Origin: Paragonimus westermani
Taxonomy: Eukaryota > Platyhelminthes > Trematoda > Plagiorchiida > Troglotrematidae
DNA length: 64,000 bases
Reading direction: 5' to 3'
Assembly (NCBI GenBank): GCA_008508345.1
Contig: QNGE01002990.1
Span: 10,097 to 74,096 of the forward strand
In this document: in pieces, positions 63,151 through 64,000 of the stretch
Layout of the letters: each line of letters begins with the position of its first letter
Position numbering within the stretch: position 1 is the stretch's first letter
Position numbers and translations under genes: made by a program
The notes under the pieces: model-generated
Database searches by the model: none
What the model was told of the DNA's origin: nothing
Seen by the model: the letters and a program-made list of their open reading frames with translations, nothing else

Positions 63151-64000
63151 CGAACCGAATTCTCAACCAAGATAGGATATACTGATCATTTTGGCTCACT
63201 TCACAGTTTGGGATTTAAGCATAACTCTCCTACCTGATTATCAGTCTAATCGCTCGTGATCCGTCATCGAGTTACGTTTCACTGTAGGCGAATCGGTGAG
63301 GTACACTACTGATCGTTGAGACAACGACAGTGAAGATCTACACCTTGAATTCTGTCAAGCAGGTTCACACTAATTCGCATACTGTAGTCAACCATGTCTT
63401 TAGTGCAATATTTGGTTCAGCCTAAACCATTTCCCATCTGGTAGGGTAATGAATGTCAACGTCTGCATGCACCCTTCTAACAGTAGTTAAACGGTTCACT
63501 GTTCAGTGACATCGGTGTTGAAGCCCCAATATGACAATGACAACTTTGGCGTGAACTGGAATCTAACTTGAACTATGGCTATTGTCCTGAATGTTTTGAA
63601 AGGTTGATGGATAGCCGATGTTTATGTGCACTGTAGAAAAACAGGTTAGCTCAAATCTTTTGTTTCAACAAAAGACCTCTCAACCTCCCATACATTGCGA
63701 ACATCTGGTGTCGGTGCTTTTGAGCTAAAAAAGGGTTTGGTTGCCAACACCCGGTCATTTGTAAGATCGAATCTGTCCATGAAATACACGTTCTTAATGT
63801 AGCCTGTGTAGATGTACCCCGCTGCGAAATGTTCACAAGAAAGAAGTCCACATCTAAGGATCCCATAGGGACAGAAGGCGGAGCAAAGACAACGACAAGT
63901 AGCAGGTCACGAAACTCAGCAGGAGTTCGACAAGGTTGCTTATAGGACAAAAGAAAAACACATGCATGCACAGCATTTTAAATCAAACATAAAACAGACG
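63151..64000. other. No gene confirmed at the window end
   Basis: The only long frame is 106 codons on the minus strand (63651-63971), near the edge of the window. It may be cut off and could belong to a repeat or to an exon continuing outside. It has no recognised motif. Confidence 0.35.

Noticed and set aside
62957..63199. Frames with Ile-Tyr repeats and unknown residues
   Set aside because: They are artefacts of the TA tract and the run of N.

Overview
This window is eukaryotic, from a large and repeat-rich genome. The best guess is a digenean fluke (trematode) other than a schistosome. Base composition is moderate, introns are about 8 kb long, retroelements are decayed and non-LTR, and nearly all open frames are short and random-looking. 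The species call is inference; no rRNA, tRNA or mitochondrial sequence anchors it.

The window contains one gene that can be assembled with confidence: a Distal-less/Dlx-class homeobox gene on the + strand at 34830-54035. Four coding exons (34830-36021, 44299-44540, 52566-52679, 52887-54035) join in phase at GT/AG boundaries into an 898-residue protein. Its homeodomain (about residues 435-494) is cut by an 8 kb intron between homeodomain residues 44 and 45, the site used in Dlx genes. The protein is about three times longer than typical Dlx proteins because of long low-complexity arms on both sides of the homeodomain.

Layout. Positions 1-8.7 kb hold no convincing gene. At 8.75-11.2 kb and 13.3-16.56 kb lie two decayed copies, in the same orientation, of one CR1-like non-LTR retrotransposon. 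The first keeps a longer ORF1 and endonuclease part. The second lost about 1.1 kb inside but keeps a recognisable reverse transcriptase. From 16.6 to 34.5 kb there is gene-poor DNA with GT-rich tracts and repeat fragments. A 5' flank with two CCAAT boxes (34.55-34.83 kb) precedes the Dlx gene. Its introns hold further repeats: a tRNA-box-like repeat at 38.85-39.06 kb, a CpG-rich block at 39.55-40.06 kb, a long inverted repeat at 46.90-47.09 kb, a second CpG-rich block near 49.6-50.2 kb and a TA tract near 52.45 kb. Downstream (54-64 kb) there is no recognisable gene, a fold-back repeat at 60.5-60.97 kb and an assembly gap inside a TA tract near 63.1 kb.

The points most worth a second look are the long divergent Dlx protein, the 83-bp-arm inverted repeat with a hammerhead-like core, the deletion between the two retroelement copies, and a cluster of exon-like frames at 41.6-43.3 kb inside Dlx intron 1. 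All statements come from reading the sequence; no database search was run.
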